From Prauserella muralis (lineage in GTDB: Bacteria > Actinomycetota > Actinomycetes > Mycobacteriales > Pseudonocardiaceae), in NCBI RefSeq assembly GCF_003202285.1, contig NZ_MASW01000002.1:496001-560000 (forward strand): DNA of 64,000 nt, written 5' to 3'. A program made the translations under genes and the position numbers. Below the pieces are notes generated by a model. The model was given only the letters and a program-made list of their open reading frames with translations. It made no database searches and was not told the DNA's origin. Position 1 is the first letter of the stretch. The number at the start of each line of letters is the position of its first letter. Shown piece after piece: positions 31,636 through 39,991 of this stretch.

Positions 31636-31677
31636 TTGACAGCGGGGACCTTGCCACCTACGTTCATATATAAGAAC
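31636..31677 (+). promoter_or_regulatory. Promoter of the acyl-CoA genes with IclR operator B
   Basis: TTGACA at 31636-31641 and TACGTT at 31659-31664 are spaced by 17 bases and point at the acyl-CoA dehydrogenase gene. The inverted repeat GTTCATATATAAGAAC (31662-31677) overlaps the -10 and continues to the start point, the position expected for a repressor site. Confidence 0.6.
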
Positions 31678-31701
31678 TTGAGGTCTTATATAGGGACGGC
31701 T

Positions 31702-32868
31702 GTGCATTTCGAGCTGACTGATGACCAGCGGCGGCTTCGTGAGGCCGCTCGCGAGCGTGCCGCGACGTTCACCGACGACTACTGGGCGGACTGCGATGAG
31801 CGCGGCGCATTCCCGTGGGAGTTCTACCGCGCCTTCGCCGACGACGGCTGGCTCGGCATCGCGATCCCCGAGTCCTACGGCGGTGGCGGGCTCGGCCTGC
31901 TCGAGGCGTCGCTGCTGCTGGAGGAGATCGCCGCGTCAGGGGCCGGGATGAACGGGTGCAGCACCATGCACCTGACGATCTTCGGCCTGAACACCATCGT
32001 CAAGCACGGCAGCGCCGAGTTGCGTGAGGAGATCCTGCCACGCGCCGCCGACGGCAGCCTGCACGTCTGCTTCGGTGTCACCGAACCCGACGCGGGCACC
32101 GACACCACTCGCATCTCGACGTTCGCCCGCCGGGACGGGGACGACTACGTGATCAGCGGCCGCAAGGTCTGGATCACCAAGGCGGGACAGTCGCAGAAGA
32201 TGGTGCTGATCGCCAGGACCACCCCACGCGCCGAGGTCACCAAGCCGACCGAGGGGATGTCGCTGTTCTTGATCGACATCGACTCGCCCGCCGTCGAACT
32301 GAGACCCATCCCGAAACTGGGCCGCAACGCGGTGTCCTCCTACGAGGTCTTCATCGACGAGCTTCGCGTGCCGGCATCGGCCAGGGTGGGCGAGGAGGGC
32401 AAGGGCTTCACCTACCTGCTCGACGGGCTGAACCCGGAGCGGATCCTGCTGGCCCACGAGGCGCTCGGGATCGGCAGGGCCGCGTTGCGGCGCGCGGTTC
32501 GCTACGCGAACGAGCGCGTGGTCTTCGACCGTCCTATCGGGACGAACCAGGGCGTCGCCTTTCCGCTCGCGGAGGCGGCGACGCGGCTCGACGCCGCCGA
32601 GTTGATGGCGCGGAACGCCGCGTGGCGCTACGACAGCGGACTGTCGTGCGGGCGCGAGGCGAACATGGCGAAGTTCCTGTGCGCCGACGCCGGGTTCGCG
32701 GCGGCCGATCAGGCGATCCAGACGCACGGCGGGATGGGGTATGCGAAGGAGTACCACGTCGAGCGGTACTTCCGGGAGTCCCGGATCCTCCGGCTCGCTC
32801 CGGTCAGCCAGGAGATGGTGCTGAACTACGTGTCCCAGCACGTGCTCGGACTGCCCAAATCGTACTGA
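31702..32868 (+). CDS. Acyl-CoA dehydrogenase
   Basis: A 388-residue flavoprotein oxidising an acyl-CoA at the alpha-beta bond. Segments HFELTDDQRRLREAARERA, CFGVTEPDAGTDTTRI, VSGRKVWITKAGQ-like ISGRKVWITKAGQ, and QTHGGMGYAKEYHVERYFRESRI are typical. The usual catalytic YEGT is replaced by APVS (RLAPVSQEMVLNYV), a pattern seen in a distinct branch, so the catalytic base may sit elsewhere. The start is GTG at 31702 after AGGGA. Downstream is a class III CoA-transferase, and the TRAP transporter lies beyond iclR: together they suggest uptake, CoA activation and oxidation of an organic acid. Confidence 0.9.
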   Translation: MHFELTDDQRRLREAARERAATFTDDYWADCDERGAFPWEFYRAFADDGWLGIAIPESYGGGGLGLLEASLLLEEIAASGAGMNGCSTMHLTIFGLNTIVKHGSAELREEILPRAADGSLHVCFGVTEPDAGTDTTRISTFARRDGDDYVISGRKVWITKAGQSQKMVLIARTTPRAEVTKPTEGMSLFLIDIDSPAVELRPIPKLGRNAVSSYEVFIDELRVPASARVGEEGKGFTYLLDGLNPERILLAHEALGIGRAALRRAVRYANERVVFDRPIGTNQGVAFPLAEAATRLDAAELMARNAAWRYDSGLSCGREANMAKFLCADAGFAAADQAIQTHGGMGYAKEYHVERYFRESRILRLAPVSQEMVLNYVSQHVLGLPKSY

Positions 32869-32902
32869 CAGCTCAGCGGAGAACGCAGCATTGGAGGACG
32901 CG

Positions 32903-34162
32903 TTGCCGACCGCAGCCGCCGCACTGGCGGGGATCAGGATCGTCGATCTGTCCCGGGTACTCGCCGGACCGCTGTGCACGCAGCTGCTGGCCGACCACGG
33001 TGCGGATGTCATCAAGGTGGAGCCGCCCGGTGGTGACGAGACCCGTGGCTGGGGGCCACCGTTCGTGAGCGAGGGCACGAGCGCGTACTTCGCCGGGCTC
33101 AACCGCAACAAGCGCAACATCGCGCTCGACCTGCGTTCGGCCGAAGGCCAGGCCGTCCTCGCGCGCCTGCTCGCCGGCGCGGACGTGCTGGTCGAGAACT
33201 TCAAGGCGGGCACGTTGGCCCGGTGGGGTTTCGGCGACGACCGGCTCCGGCAGGAGTTCCCGAGGCTCGTTCACTGCCGGATCACCGGCTTCGGCGTCGA
33301 CGGCCCCCGAGGAGCGACGCCGGGCTACGACGCGATCCTCCAGGCATACGCGGGGCTGATGAGCGTCAACGGCGAGGCGGAAGGTCCCGCCCTGCGCGTC
33401 GGCGTGCCCATTGTGGACATGGTCACCGGAATCCTGTCGGTCTCGGGGATCCTGCTGGCACTGAGCGAGCGGGAACGCTCCGGTCGCGGCCAGCTCGTCG
33501 ACAACGCGTTGCTCGACACGGCGGTGAGCCTGCTGCACCCGCACTCGGCGACCTGGCTCGCCAGCGGGACGGTGCCCGAGCGCACGGGCTCCGCGCACCC
33601 CACCATCGCGCCCTACGACACGTTCACCACGCGTACCGGACCGTTGTTTCTCGGTGTGGGCAACGACCGGCAGTTCCGGTCCCTCGTGGCCGTGCTCGGC
33701 AGGCCGTCGCTCGCCGACGATCACCGCTTCGCCAGCAACCCCGACCGCGTGATCAACCGCGCCGAGCTGAGCGCGATCATCGGCGCCCTGCTGGCCGAGC
33801 ACGACCGGGAGGACCTGCGGGCCCGGCTGCTCGAGCGCGGAGTGCCGTCCTCTCCCGTGCACGACGTGGGGGAGACGCTGACCGATCCTCAGGTGCTGCA
33901 TCGCGGCATGGTCGTGGAGCACGACGGCTACCGCGGCGTCGGCAACCCCATCAAGCTCACCCGCACCCCGGCCACCGTCCGCATCCCGCCACGCGACCGC
34001 GGTGCCGACACCCGCGAGGTGCTGCGCGAGCTCGGCTACGACGACGCCGACATCGACCGGCTGACCCGAGGCGACGCAGACCAGCGGTCGTGCGCGTCGG
34101 TCGACGGTCATGCGGTGAGTCATCACCCAGGTCGGGACGGGCAGAGAGACGAGAGCACGTGA
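32903..34162 (+). CDS. Class III CoA-transferase (CaiB/BaiF family)
   Basis: A 419-residue enzyme that moves CoA between acids. Family segments: IRIVDLSRVLAGPLCTQLLADHGADVIKVEPPGGDETR, NRNKRNIALDL, the region DVLVENFKAGTLARWGFG and YDAILQAYAGLMSVNGEAEGPALRVGVPIVDMVTG, whose aspartate is the usual nucleophile. TTG at 32903 is preferred because GGAGG lies five bases upstream; another TTG at 32891 overlaps that site. It follows the acyl-CoA dehydrogenase gene and probably activates its substrate. Confidence 0.9.
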   Translation: MPTAAAALAGIRIVDLSRVLAGPLCTQLLADHGADVIKVEPPGGDETRGWGPPFVSEGTSAYFAGLNRNKRNIALDLRSAEGQAVLARLLAGADVLVENFKAGTLARWGFGDDRLRQEFPRLVHCRITGFGVDGPRGATPGYDAILQAYAGLMSVNGEAEGPALRVGVPIVDMVTGILSVSGILLALSERERSGRGQLVDNALLDTAVSLLHPHSATWLASGTVPERTGSAHPTIAPYDTFTTRTGPLFLGVGNDRQFRSLVAVLGRPSLADDHRFASNPDRVINRAELSAIIGALLAEHDREDLRARLLERGVPSSPVHDVGETLTDPQVLHRGMVVEHDGYRGVGNPIKLTRTPATVRIPPRDRGADTREVLRELGYDDADIDRLTRGDADQRSCASVDGHAVSHHPGRDGQRDEST

Positions 34163-34175
34163 GCCGGGCGGGCTC

Positions 34176-35006
34176 CTACTTGAACTCGTCGGCGTGGGTG
34201 CGGGCCCACTGTTCGAAGGTGCGGGGCTCGCGGCCGGTGACCTCGCGGACCGTGGGGTGGACCGTTGACTCGTCCAGGGCTCCGTCGACGTAGAAGCTGA
34301 AGAAGGCGTCGACGTACTCGACGGGCATGTCCTGGCTCATCTCTGCCCGTGCCTCGGCGTTGGTGAGCCCGCGGAAATGCAGGTCGCGGCCGAGGGCCTT
34401 CGCGAGGATGGCCACCTGGTCGGCGGGCAGCAGCGACTCCGGCCCCGTCAGCTCGTGGATCTGGCCGTCGTGGCCGTCGGTGAGCAGCGCCTGCGCGGCC
34501 ACGGCCGCGATGTCGTACGGATCGATGGCCGCCACCGGCACCTCGGGAAACGGCACGCGCACCTCGTCACCGGTTCGCAGCTGCGGCAGCCAGCGCAGGG
34601 CGTTGGACATGAACGCCCTCGGCCGCAGGAACGTCCACGACAGTCCCGACTCGCGGACGGCCCTCTCGGCCAGGGTCATGTACCGCGACACGGCGTTGTT
34701 CATGTCCTGCAGCGCGGCCGAGCCGCCGGACAGCAGCACCACCCGCTCCACTCCCGCCTGCCGCGCTCGCTCCAGCATCCCCGGCATGTCCTCGTACCCG
34801 GGAAGCAGGAAGATCCCGCGGACTCCCTCCAGCGCGCCGGTCAATGTCTCCGGACGGTTCAGGTCGCCCGCCACGGCCTCCACACCGCGCGGCAGGGTCG
34901 CGGCCGCGGGATCGCGCGTGAGCGCCCGCGCGGACACGCCTGCCTCGGCCAGTGCTCTGGCCAGTTCGGAGCCGACATTGCCGGTCGCGCCGGTCACCAG
35001 GATCAT
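34176..35006 (-). CDS. NmrA-like NAD(P)-binding protein
   Basis: A 276-residue atypical short-chain reductase-like protein with MILVTGATGNVGSELARALAEAGV at the N-terminus and the NmrA-type segment FLRPRAFMSNALRW, but no YxxxK catalytic pair. Such proteins bind NAD(P) and act as sensors or quinone reductases. The ATG at 35006 follows GGGGGA; an ATG at 35018 is a second option. It converges with the CoA-transferase gene, 13 bases between stops. Confidence 0.85.
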   Translation of the reverse strand: MILVTGATGNVGSELARALAEAGVSARALTRDPAAATLPRGVEAVAGDLNRPETLTGALEGVRGIFLLPGYEDMPGMLERARQAGVERVVLLSGGSAALQDMNNAVSRYMTLAERAVRESGLSWTFLRPRAFMSNALRWLPQLRTGDEVRVPFPEVPVAAIDPYDIAAVAAQALLTDGHDGQIHELTGPESLLPADQVAILAKALGRDLHFRGLTNAEARAEMSQDMPVEYVDAFFSFYVDGALDESTVHPTVREVTGREPRTFEQWARTHADEFK

Positions 35007-35068
35007 GGCGTCCCCCATCGTGAGCCAGACGATGATGTCAGGAAACGGGGCCTGACGCCATCCTGCGT

Positions 35069-35848
35069 TCAGCGCAGAGCGCCGTGGACGCGGGTCGCGG
35101 CCGCCACCGCGGCCTCCCGGGCCTCCGTGCGCTGGGCGACGAAGACGAACTCCCGGCCGGGACGGTCCGGTGCGTCGCGGACATCCAGCACGCGGTAACC
35201 GCAATCGGCCAGGCTCGATGCCACCTCGTCCCGGTCGCGGAACCTCAGACGGGAGTCCGAGGTGAGCACGGCGCCGTCGGCGAGAAACCGGTAGGTGCTG
35301 CGGAAGGAGACGAACGGGAGGTCGACGTCGGTGACGACACGGCTGTGCTCGACCGGGCCCGCACCAGGCACGTCGAGAACCACCTGTCCCGGCTCGATGG
35401 TCCACTCCTGCCACGCGCGGTACTGCGGGCGCCGCGTTTCGAACACGAGGTGACCACCCGGCCGCAGCGCGCCCCGGATGCCCCGCAGCGTCCGGTTCCA
35501 GTCGTCGTCGGTGAGAAAGACCTGGGCCACGTTGCCTGTCATCACCACCAAGTCGGCATCCAACGCGGGCACGGTCGTGGCGTCTCCCGCCAGCCAGGTG
35601 ACGCGGGAGGCGCCGTCCTTGACCCTCGCGACCGCCAGCGACGCCTCGGCCGGATCGACGCCGACCACCGAGCGGCCCGTGTCGGCGAGCAGGATGGCCA
35701 GGCAGCCGGTTCCGCAGCCGACATCGAGGACCCGGCGCGCGCCCAGCTCGTCGGCGATCGCCAGGTAGGCCGCCAGGTCCGCGCGGTCGCCGTCGAAGAC
35801 GTCGTAGAGCGCCGCGAGGCGAGGGTGGGCGAAGAGCGCGTCCGGCAC
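35069..35848 (-). CDS. Class I SAM-dependent methyltransferase
   Basis: A 259-residue Rossmann-fold methyltransferase. The SAM motif is VLDVGCGTGCLAILLADTG, followed by VVGVDPAEASLAVAR and VVMTGNVAQVFLTDDDWNRTLRGIRGALRPGGHLVFETRRP. A beta-rich insertion near residues 150-200 is common in this group. The start is a GTG. Substrate unknown. It may share a transcript with the NmrA-like gene, 62 bases downstream. Confidence 0.88.
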   Translation of the reverse strand: MPDALFAHPRLAALYDVFDGDRADLAAYLAIADELGARRVLDVGCGTGCLAILLADTGRSVVGVDPAEASLAVARVKDGASRVTWLAGDATTVPALDADLVVMTGNVAQVFLTDDDWNRTLRGIRGALRPGGHLVFETRRPQYRAWQEWTIEPGQVVLDVPGAGPVEHSRVVTDVDLPFVSFRSTYRFLADGAVLTSDSRLRFRDRDEVASSLADCGYRVLDVRDAPDRPGREFVFVAQRTEAREAAVAAATRVHGALR

Positions 35849-35941
35849 CCGGCGAGCCTAGGCGGTGGCGATCGCTTCCCGGCAGCACCGGCGCGGCCCG
35901 GGGCGGTCCGTAGGATCGGTGCCGTGGATGCGGGGAGCAGG

Positions 35942-36414
35942 ATGGTCACCGTCCCCGCGGGGCGCGTGACGCTGTCGGATCGCCGGTCACGCCGCAGCTG
36001 GACGGTCGAGGTCGCCTCCTTCCGGCTCGCGACCGTTCCGGTCACGCGGGCGTGGTACGCCGACATCATCGGCAGCGCGGGCGGCGACCGGCTGCCGGTG
36101 GACGGCGTGTCGTGGTGGGACGCCGTGCGGTTCTGCAACGCGGCGTCCGAACGGGACGGTCTGACACCCGCCTACCGGTTCACGGCCGAGGCGGATGTCG
36201 AGTGGCTCGGCGGCTCGGACGGGTATCGGCTACCAGCCGAGGCGGAGTGGGAACACGCGTGCCGCGCGGGCACCACCGGCGCGCGGTACGGCCCGCTCGA
36301 CGACATCGCCTGGTATCGCGGCAACGCGGGGGAGCGAAGTCACGAGGTCGGCGGGAAACAGCCCAACGCCTGGGGGCTGCCGGCTTCCGCGTCGCCCGCT
36401 CGCTCGGGCAGTGA
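35942..36414 (+). pseudogene. Formylglycine-generating-enzyme-like gene, internal deletion with frameshift
   Basis: The first part reads like a short FGE/SUMF1-family protein (MVTVPAGRVTLSDRR ... PVDGVSWWDAVRFCNAASERDGLTPAYRF ... YRLPAEAEWEHACRAGTTGARYG ... GGKQPNAWGL). The next expected block (YDMLGNVWEW with the copper-binding cysteines) is missing. Directly after AWGL the plus-one frame continues GFRVARSLGQ and stops, which is the family's normal C-terminus. So about 50-60 codons appear lost and the ends joined out of frame. The read-through frame after AWGL is nonsense into the next gene. ATG at 35942 is preferred; GTG at 35924 is possible. Non-functional as an oxidase. Confidence 0.75.
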
Positions 36415-36431
36415 CCGTCCACACGGGAAAG

Positions 36432-36815
36432 TCAGGACATCAGACAGAACTCGTTGCCCTCCGGGTCCGCCAGCACGACCTGTCCGGCGTGCTCGGCGAG
36501 CACCGTCGCGCCGAGACCGCACAGCCGTTCGATCTCGGCGGCGAGATCGTCGGTGTCAAGGTCGATGTGCACGCGGTTCTTGCCTGCCTTGGCCTCCGGC
36601 ACCCTGTTGAAGAACAGCCGTGGCCGCCCACCTGCCGTGGGCTCGACCAGGACGGACGGGTCGTCCTCCGGATCCGTGATGCCGAGGCCGCGGAGCCGCT
36701 GCAACTCGTCCGCGTCGTACGGAGCCACGACGTAACCGTCGAGCGCCGCCGCCCAGAAACGGGCCAGCGAAGCCGCATGACGGCAGTCGAACACCACGTC
36801 GCGTAGCCGGGCCAT
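36432..36815 (-). CDS. VOC-family (glyoxalase-like) protein
   Basis: A 127-residue protein with two beta-alpha-beta halves of the vicinal-oxygen-chelate fold (RDVVFDCRHAASLARFWAAALDGY and NRVHIDLDTDDLAAEIERLCGLGATVLAE ... VVLADPEGNEFCLM). The C-terminal DPEGNEFC is the usual signature. ATG at 36815 is the natural start though no strong ribosome site is seen. Substrate unknown. Confidence 0.82.
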   Translation of the reverse strand: MARLRDVVFDCRHAASLARFWAAALDGYVVAPYDADELQRLRGLGITDPEDDPSVLVEPTAGGRPRLFFNRVPEAKAGKNRVHIDLDTDDLAAEIERLCGLGATVLAEHAGQVVLADPEGNEFCLMS

Positions 36816-36861
36816 TCGGGCATTCTGCGGGGTTCCGGAGCCGAGGACCACCCGATTTAGT

Positions 36862-36877
36862 ACGAACATGTGTTCGA
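36862..36877. promoter_or_regulatory. LexA-type SOS box
   Basis: ACGAACATGTGTTCGA matches the actinobacterial SOS box TCGAAC-N4-GTTCGA except for the first base. It lies 22 bases before the DUF222-HNH start, with TACCAT (36887-36892) as a possible -10. Genes of this family in mycobacteria are known SOS-controlled genes, which supports the call. Confidence 0.7.
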
Positions 36878-36898
36878 GTATCGCGCTACCATGGTGGG

Positions 36899-38281
36899 GT
36901 GTCCGAGACATCGACTGTCATCACCGTCAGCGCCAGTGCCGCCTCGGTGGAGGGGTGGCGTGTGTCCGATGGGGAGCTGGCGGCGGCTCTGGTCGGGCAG
37001 GAGGTGGTGCTGCGGCAGGCCTATGCCGAGATGCTGGGGTTGTTGGGTGAGGCGCGGCGGCGGGGGTTGTCGGGTGGGTATGCCGATGTGCGGGGGTTTC
37101 TGGCCGAGGAGCTGCGCCTGTCGGCCCGGGAGATCCAGGCCCGGCTGGCGGATGCGGACGCCACCCAGCAGGGCCGGAACCTGCTGGGTGAGATGCGGGC
37201 GGCGCCGCTGGCCGCGACCGGTGCCGCGCTGGCCGCCGGGCGGGTTGGGGTGGAGCAGGTGCGGGAGATCGGGCGGGTGTTCACCCGCTGCCCGGAATCC
37301 CTGTCGCACCAGGAGCGGGTCGAGGCGGAGCGGATTCTGCTGGAGCTGGCGGTGCAGGCGCGGCCGGAGGCGGTGCGGGCCGCGGGGCGGAGGCTGATCG
37401 CCTGCTGGCAGACCGACGATCGGCCGCCGGTGGATCCGCCGGAGCCGCAGCGGGCGTTTCGTTACCGCCGCAACCGCCGCGGGGAGATGGTGTTCTCCGG
37501 CTTCCTCGACCCGGAGACCGCCACCACCCTGGAGGGGCTGTTCGGGCCGCTCGCGACACCCCGCCCGGCCGATGCCGAGGGCCACCCGGACTGGCGCACC
37601 CGCGAACAACGCCAAGGCGACGCCCTGGCGGAGGTGATCGACTCCGCCGCGCGCGCGGACGAGCTGACGGTGCAGGGTGGGGAGCGGGCGGTGCTGACCG
37701 TGACCATCCCCCTGACCGAGCTCGAATCCCGGGTCAACCGGCGCCTGCTGGAGGTGCCCGGCTGCGCCAGCCTCGACCAACTTCGCCGCCTGGCGTGTGA
37801 GGCGGAGGTGGTGCCCGCGATCTTCGGCCACCCCGGCCAGCCGCTGTACCTGGGGCGGGGGGAACGCCACGCCAGCAAGGCCCAACGGCGGGCGCTGGCG
37901 CTGCGGGACCGTGGCTGCGCCTTCCCCGGCTGCGACCGGCCACCCAAGTGGACCGTGCCCCACCACATCCGGTACTGGATCAACCACGGTGGTACCGACA
38001 TCGACAACCTGGTGCTGGTCTGCACCCGCCACCACCGGATCCTGCACCACACCGACTGGGAGGTGCGGATCAACCCGGCCGACGGGCTGCCGGAGTTCCT
38101 GCCCCCCGCCCGGCTCGACCCCCAACGAAGACCCCTGCGCAACAGCGCCCACGGGGTGGTCGGGGCATGGCAGCACCGCGACCGGCCCCCACCCCCGCCC
38201 TCACCCTGGCGCGACAGCGGGACACTCCGTTGTGAACGACCACGCGTGCCCTCCGGTTCCTCGTGTGGTGAGGTCACCTAG
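36899..38281 (+). CDS. DUF222/13E12-family HNH endonuclease-like protein
   Basis: A 460-residue protein with an N-terminal DUF222 region (about 20-330) and a C-terminal HNH nuclease domain (about 335-395). The HNH residues and zinc ligands are visible in CAFPGCDRPPKWTVPHHI and NLVLVCTRHHRILHHTDWEV. Such genes occur in many copies in actinobacterial genomes. GTG at 36899 lies after a GGTGGGG stretch. A LexA-type box upstream predicts DNA-damage induction. Whether it cuts DNA is not known. Confidence 0.88.
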   Translation: MSETSTVITVSASAASVEGWRVSDGELAAALVGQEVVLRQAYAEMLGLLGEARRRGLSGGYADVRGFLAEELRLSAREIQARLADADATQQGRNLLGEMRAAPLAATGAALAAGRVGVEQVREIGRVFTRCPESLSHQERVEAERILLELAVQARPEAVRAAGRRLIACWQTDDRPPVDPPEPQRAFRYRRNRRGEMVFSGFLDPETATTLEGLFGPLATPRPADAEGHPDWRTREQRQGDALAEVIDSAARADELTVQGGERAVLTVTIPLTELESRVNRRLLEVPGCASLDQLRRLACEAEVVPAIFGHPGQPLYLGRGERHASKAQRRALALRDRGCAFPGCDRPPKWTVPHHIRYWINHGGTDIDNLVLVCTRHHRILHHTDWEVRINPADGLPEFLPPARLDPQRRPLRNSAHGVVGAWQHRDRPPPPPSPWRDSGTLRCERPRVPSGSSCGEVT

Positions 38282-38291
38282 GGTGCCCGGC

Positions 38292-39833
38292 ATGGTCGAA
38301 CAGCAGCCGGTCCGCGAGTCGACGCGGGCGGGCGGGTACGTCGCGGCCGAGCACCGCGCCGCCGCCCCGGCTCCGGCCTGGCGTCCCGTGCTGGCCATCG
38401 CGGTCGCCGCGATGGCCGTGCTGCTGGCCTTCGCGGGACGGTACGGCTACCACGGCGACGAGCTGTACTTCATCGCCGCGGGACGCCATCTCGACTGGGG
38501 CTACGCCGACCAGCCGCCGCTGCTGCCGCTGCTGGCCAGGCTGATGGACACGCTGTTCCCCGGCTCCGTGGTGGGCTTCCGGCTGCCCGCCGTCCTCCTC
38601 ACCGGCGCGGGCATCGTCGTCGCCGCCCTCACCGCGCGAGAACTGCACGGCACCCGCCGTGCGCAGGTGCTCACCGCCGGTGCGTACGCGTGCTCACCCT
38701 TCCTGCTCGCGGGCGCTGGGCACATCCTCGCCACGCACATGGTCGACGCGTTCCTGTGGACCGTCATCGTGTGGCTGGTGGTGCGTTGGGTCCGCGTCCG
38801 TGACGATCGTCTGCTGCTCGCCGCGGGTCTGGTGACCGCGATCGACCTGCAGGTCAAGTTCCTCATCCCGGTCTTCTGGGCCGCGCTGGCCGTCGCGGCG
38901 CTCGTGTTCGGGCCGCGCGAGCTGCTGCGCAGGCCGCCCCTGTGGGCGGGTGGTGCCGTCGCCGTGCTCGCGGTGGTGCCGACGCTGCTGTGGCAGGCAC
39001 ACCACGGCTGGCCGCAGCTGGAGATGAACGCCATCGTCGCCGGCGAGGTGTCCTACGCGGGCGGCAGGCTCACCTTCGTGCCGATGGCGCTGCAGCAGGC
39101 CGGGATCGGCGTGGGTGCCGTGCTCGTCGTGCTCGGGACGTGGTGGCTGCTGCGCTCACCCCGGCTGGGGGCGTACCGCTTCCTGGGCGTCACCGTCCTC
39201 GCCGTCGTGGCGATCTTCTGGCTCATGGCGGGCCGCCCGTACTACATGGCCGGGCTGTTCGCGCTGTGTTTCGCCGCCGCGGCCGTGGAGCTCGACCGAC
39301 TGCTGCGCCCCCGGTGGTGGCCTGTGGTGGCCGTGGCCTACGTGGTGTCCGCGGCCGTGGCGATCAGCTGGCTGCCGGTCAAGCCCATCTCCGCCTACGT
39401 CGGCCAGCCCTACAGCCCGATGAACATGGCGCTGGAGGAGTTCGGCTGGCCCGAGGTGGCCGGCAGCGTCGCCGACGCGTACGCATCCCTGTCGCCCGAA
39501 CAGCAGGCGAACACCACCATCGTCACCGAGACCTACTGGCAGGCCGCCGCCGTCGAGAAGTTCGCCCCCGAGCTGCCCCGCGCCCACAGCGGCAGCCGTG
39601 GCTACTGGTACTTCGGCAGCCCGCCCGAACACGCGACGGACACCCTGTTCGTCGGCGCCGAGCGCGACCGGCTCGCGGCCTACTTCGCCACCGTCACCCA
39701 GGTCGGCGCACTCGACAACGGACGCGACGTCAACAACGTGAACCAGGGCGCGCCGGTGTGGCTTTGCGAGGGCCGCGAGGCTCCGTGGGCCCAGCTGTGG
39801 CCGGAACTACGTCACATGACTTTTGCCTGGTAG
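38292..39833 (+). CDS. GT39/ArnT-like membrane glycosyltransferase
   Basis: A 513-residue multi-pass protein of the PMT/ArnT superfamily, which transfers sugars from polyprenyl phosphate outside the membrane. The first loop has the catalytic acidic pair in GRYGYHGDELYFIAAGRHLDWGYADQPPLLPLLARL; about eleven hydrophobic helices follow, then a C-terminal soluble domain (about 385-513). ATG at 38292 lies eight bases after a TAGGGT that could be a -10, so the leader may be very short. Acceptor unknown. Confidence 0.86.
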   Translation: MVEQQPVRESTRAGGYVAAEHRAAAPAPAWRPVLAIAVAAMAVLLAFAGRYGYHGDELYFIAAGRHLDWGYADQPPLLPLLARLMDTLFPGSVVGFRLPAVLLTGAGIVVAALTARELHGTRRAQVLTAGAYACSPFLLAGAGHILATHMVDAFLWTVIVWLVVRWVRVRDDRLLLAAGLVTAIDLQVKFLIPVFWAALAVAALVFGPRELLRRPPLWAGGAVAVLAVVPTLLWQAHHGWPQLEMNAIVAGEVSYAGGRLTFVPMALQQAGIGVGAVLVVLGTWWLLRSPRLGAYRFLGVTVLAVVAIFWLMAGRPYYMAGLFALCFAAAAVELDRLLRPRWWPVVAVAYVVSAAVAISWLPVKPISAYVGQPYSPMNMALEEFGWPEVAGSVADAYASLSPEQQANTTIVTETYWQAAAVEKFAPELPRAHSGSRGYWYFGSPPEHATDTLFVGAERDRLAAYFATVTQVGALDNGRDVNNVNQGAPVWLCEGREAPWAQLWPELRHMTFAW

Positions 39834-39890
39834 CGGCCCGCACCACGTCCTACTACGGGGCGTAGTTGCTAACGCTCCGGAAACTTCACC

Positions 39891-39920
39891 TTGACTGGGT
39901 TATCTGGGTCACTCTACTTT
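39891..39920 (+). promoter_or_regulatory. Promoter of the sugar ABC operon
   Basis: TTGACT (39891-39896) and TACTTT (39915-39920) with an 18-base spacer form a good promoter pointing at the ABC ATPase gene. The predicted leader of about 65 bases contains no recognised riboswitch. Confidence 0.55.
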
Positions 39921-39991
39921 TGCATGTCACAGGATGAAGTGGGGCTGATGTGGATATAAGTCTGCATGCGGCGAGCGCAGAGGAGCGCGAT

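Noticed and set aside
36415-36610. Continuation of the formylglycine-enzyme frame beyond NAWGL
   Set aside because: Reads antisense to the VOC gene and has no family similarity; the true end is in the other frame at 36414.
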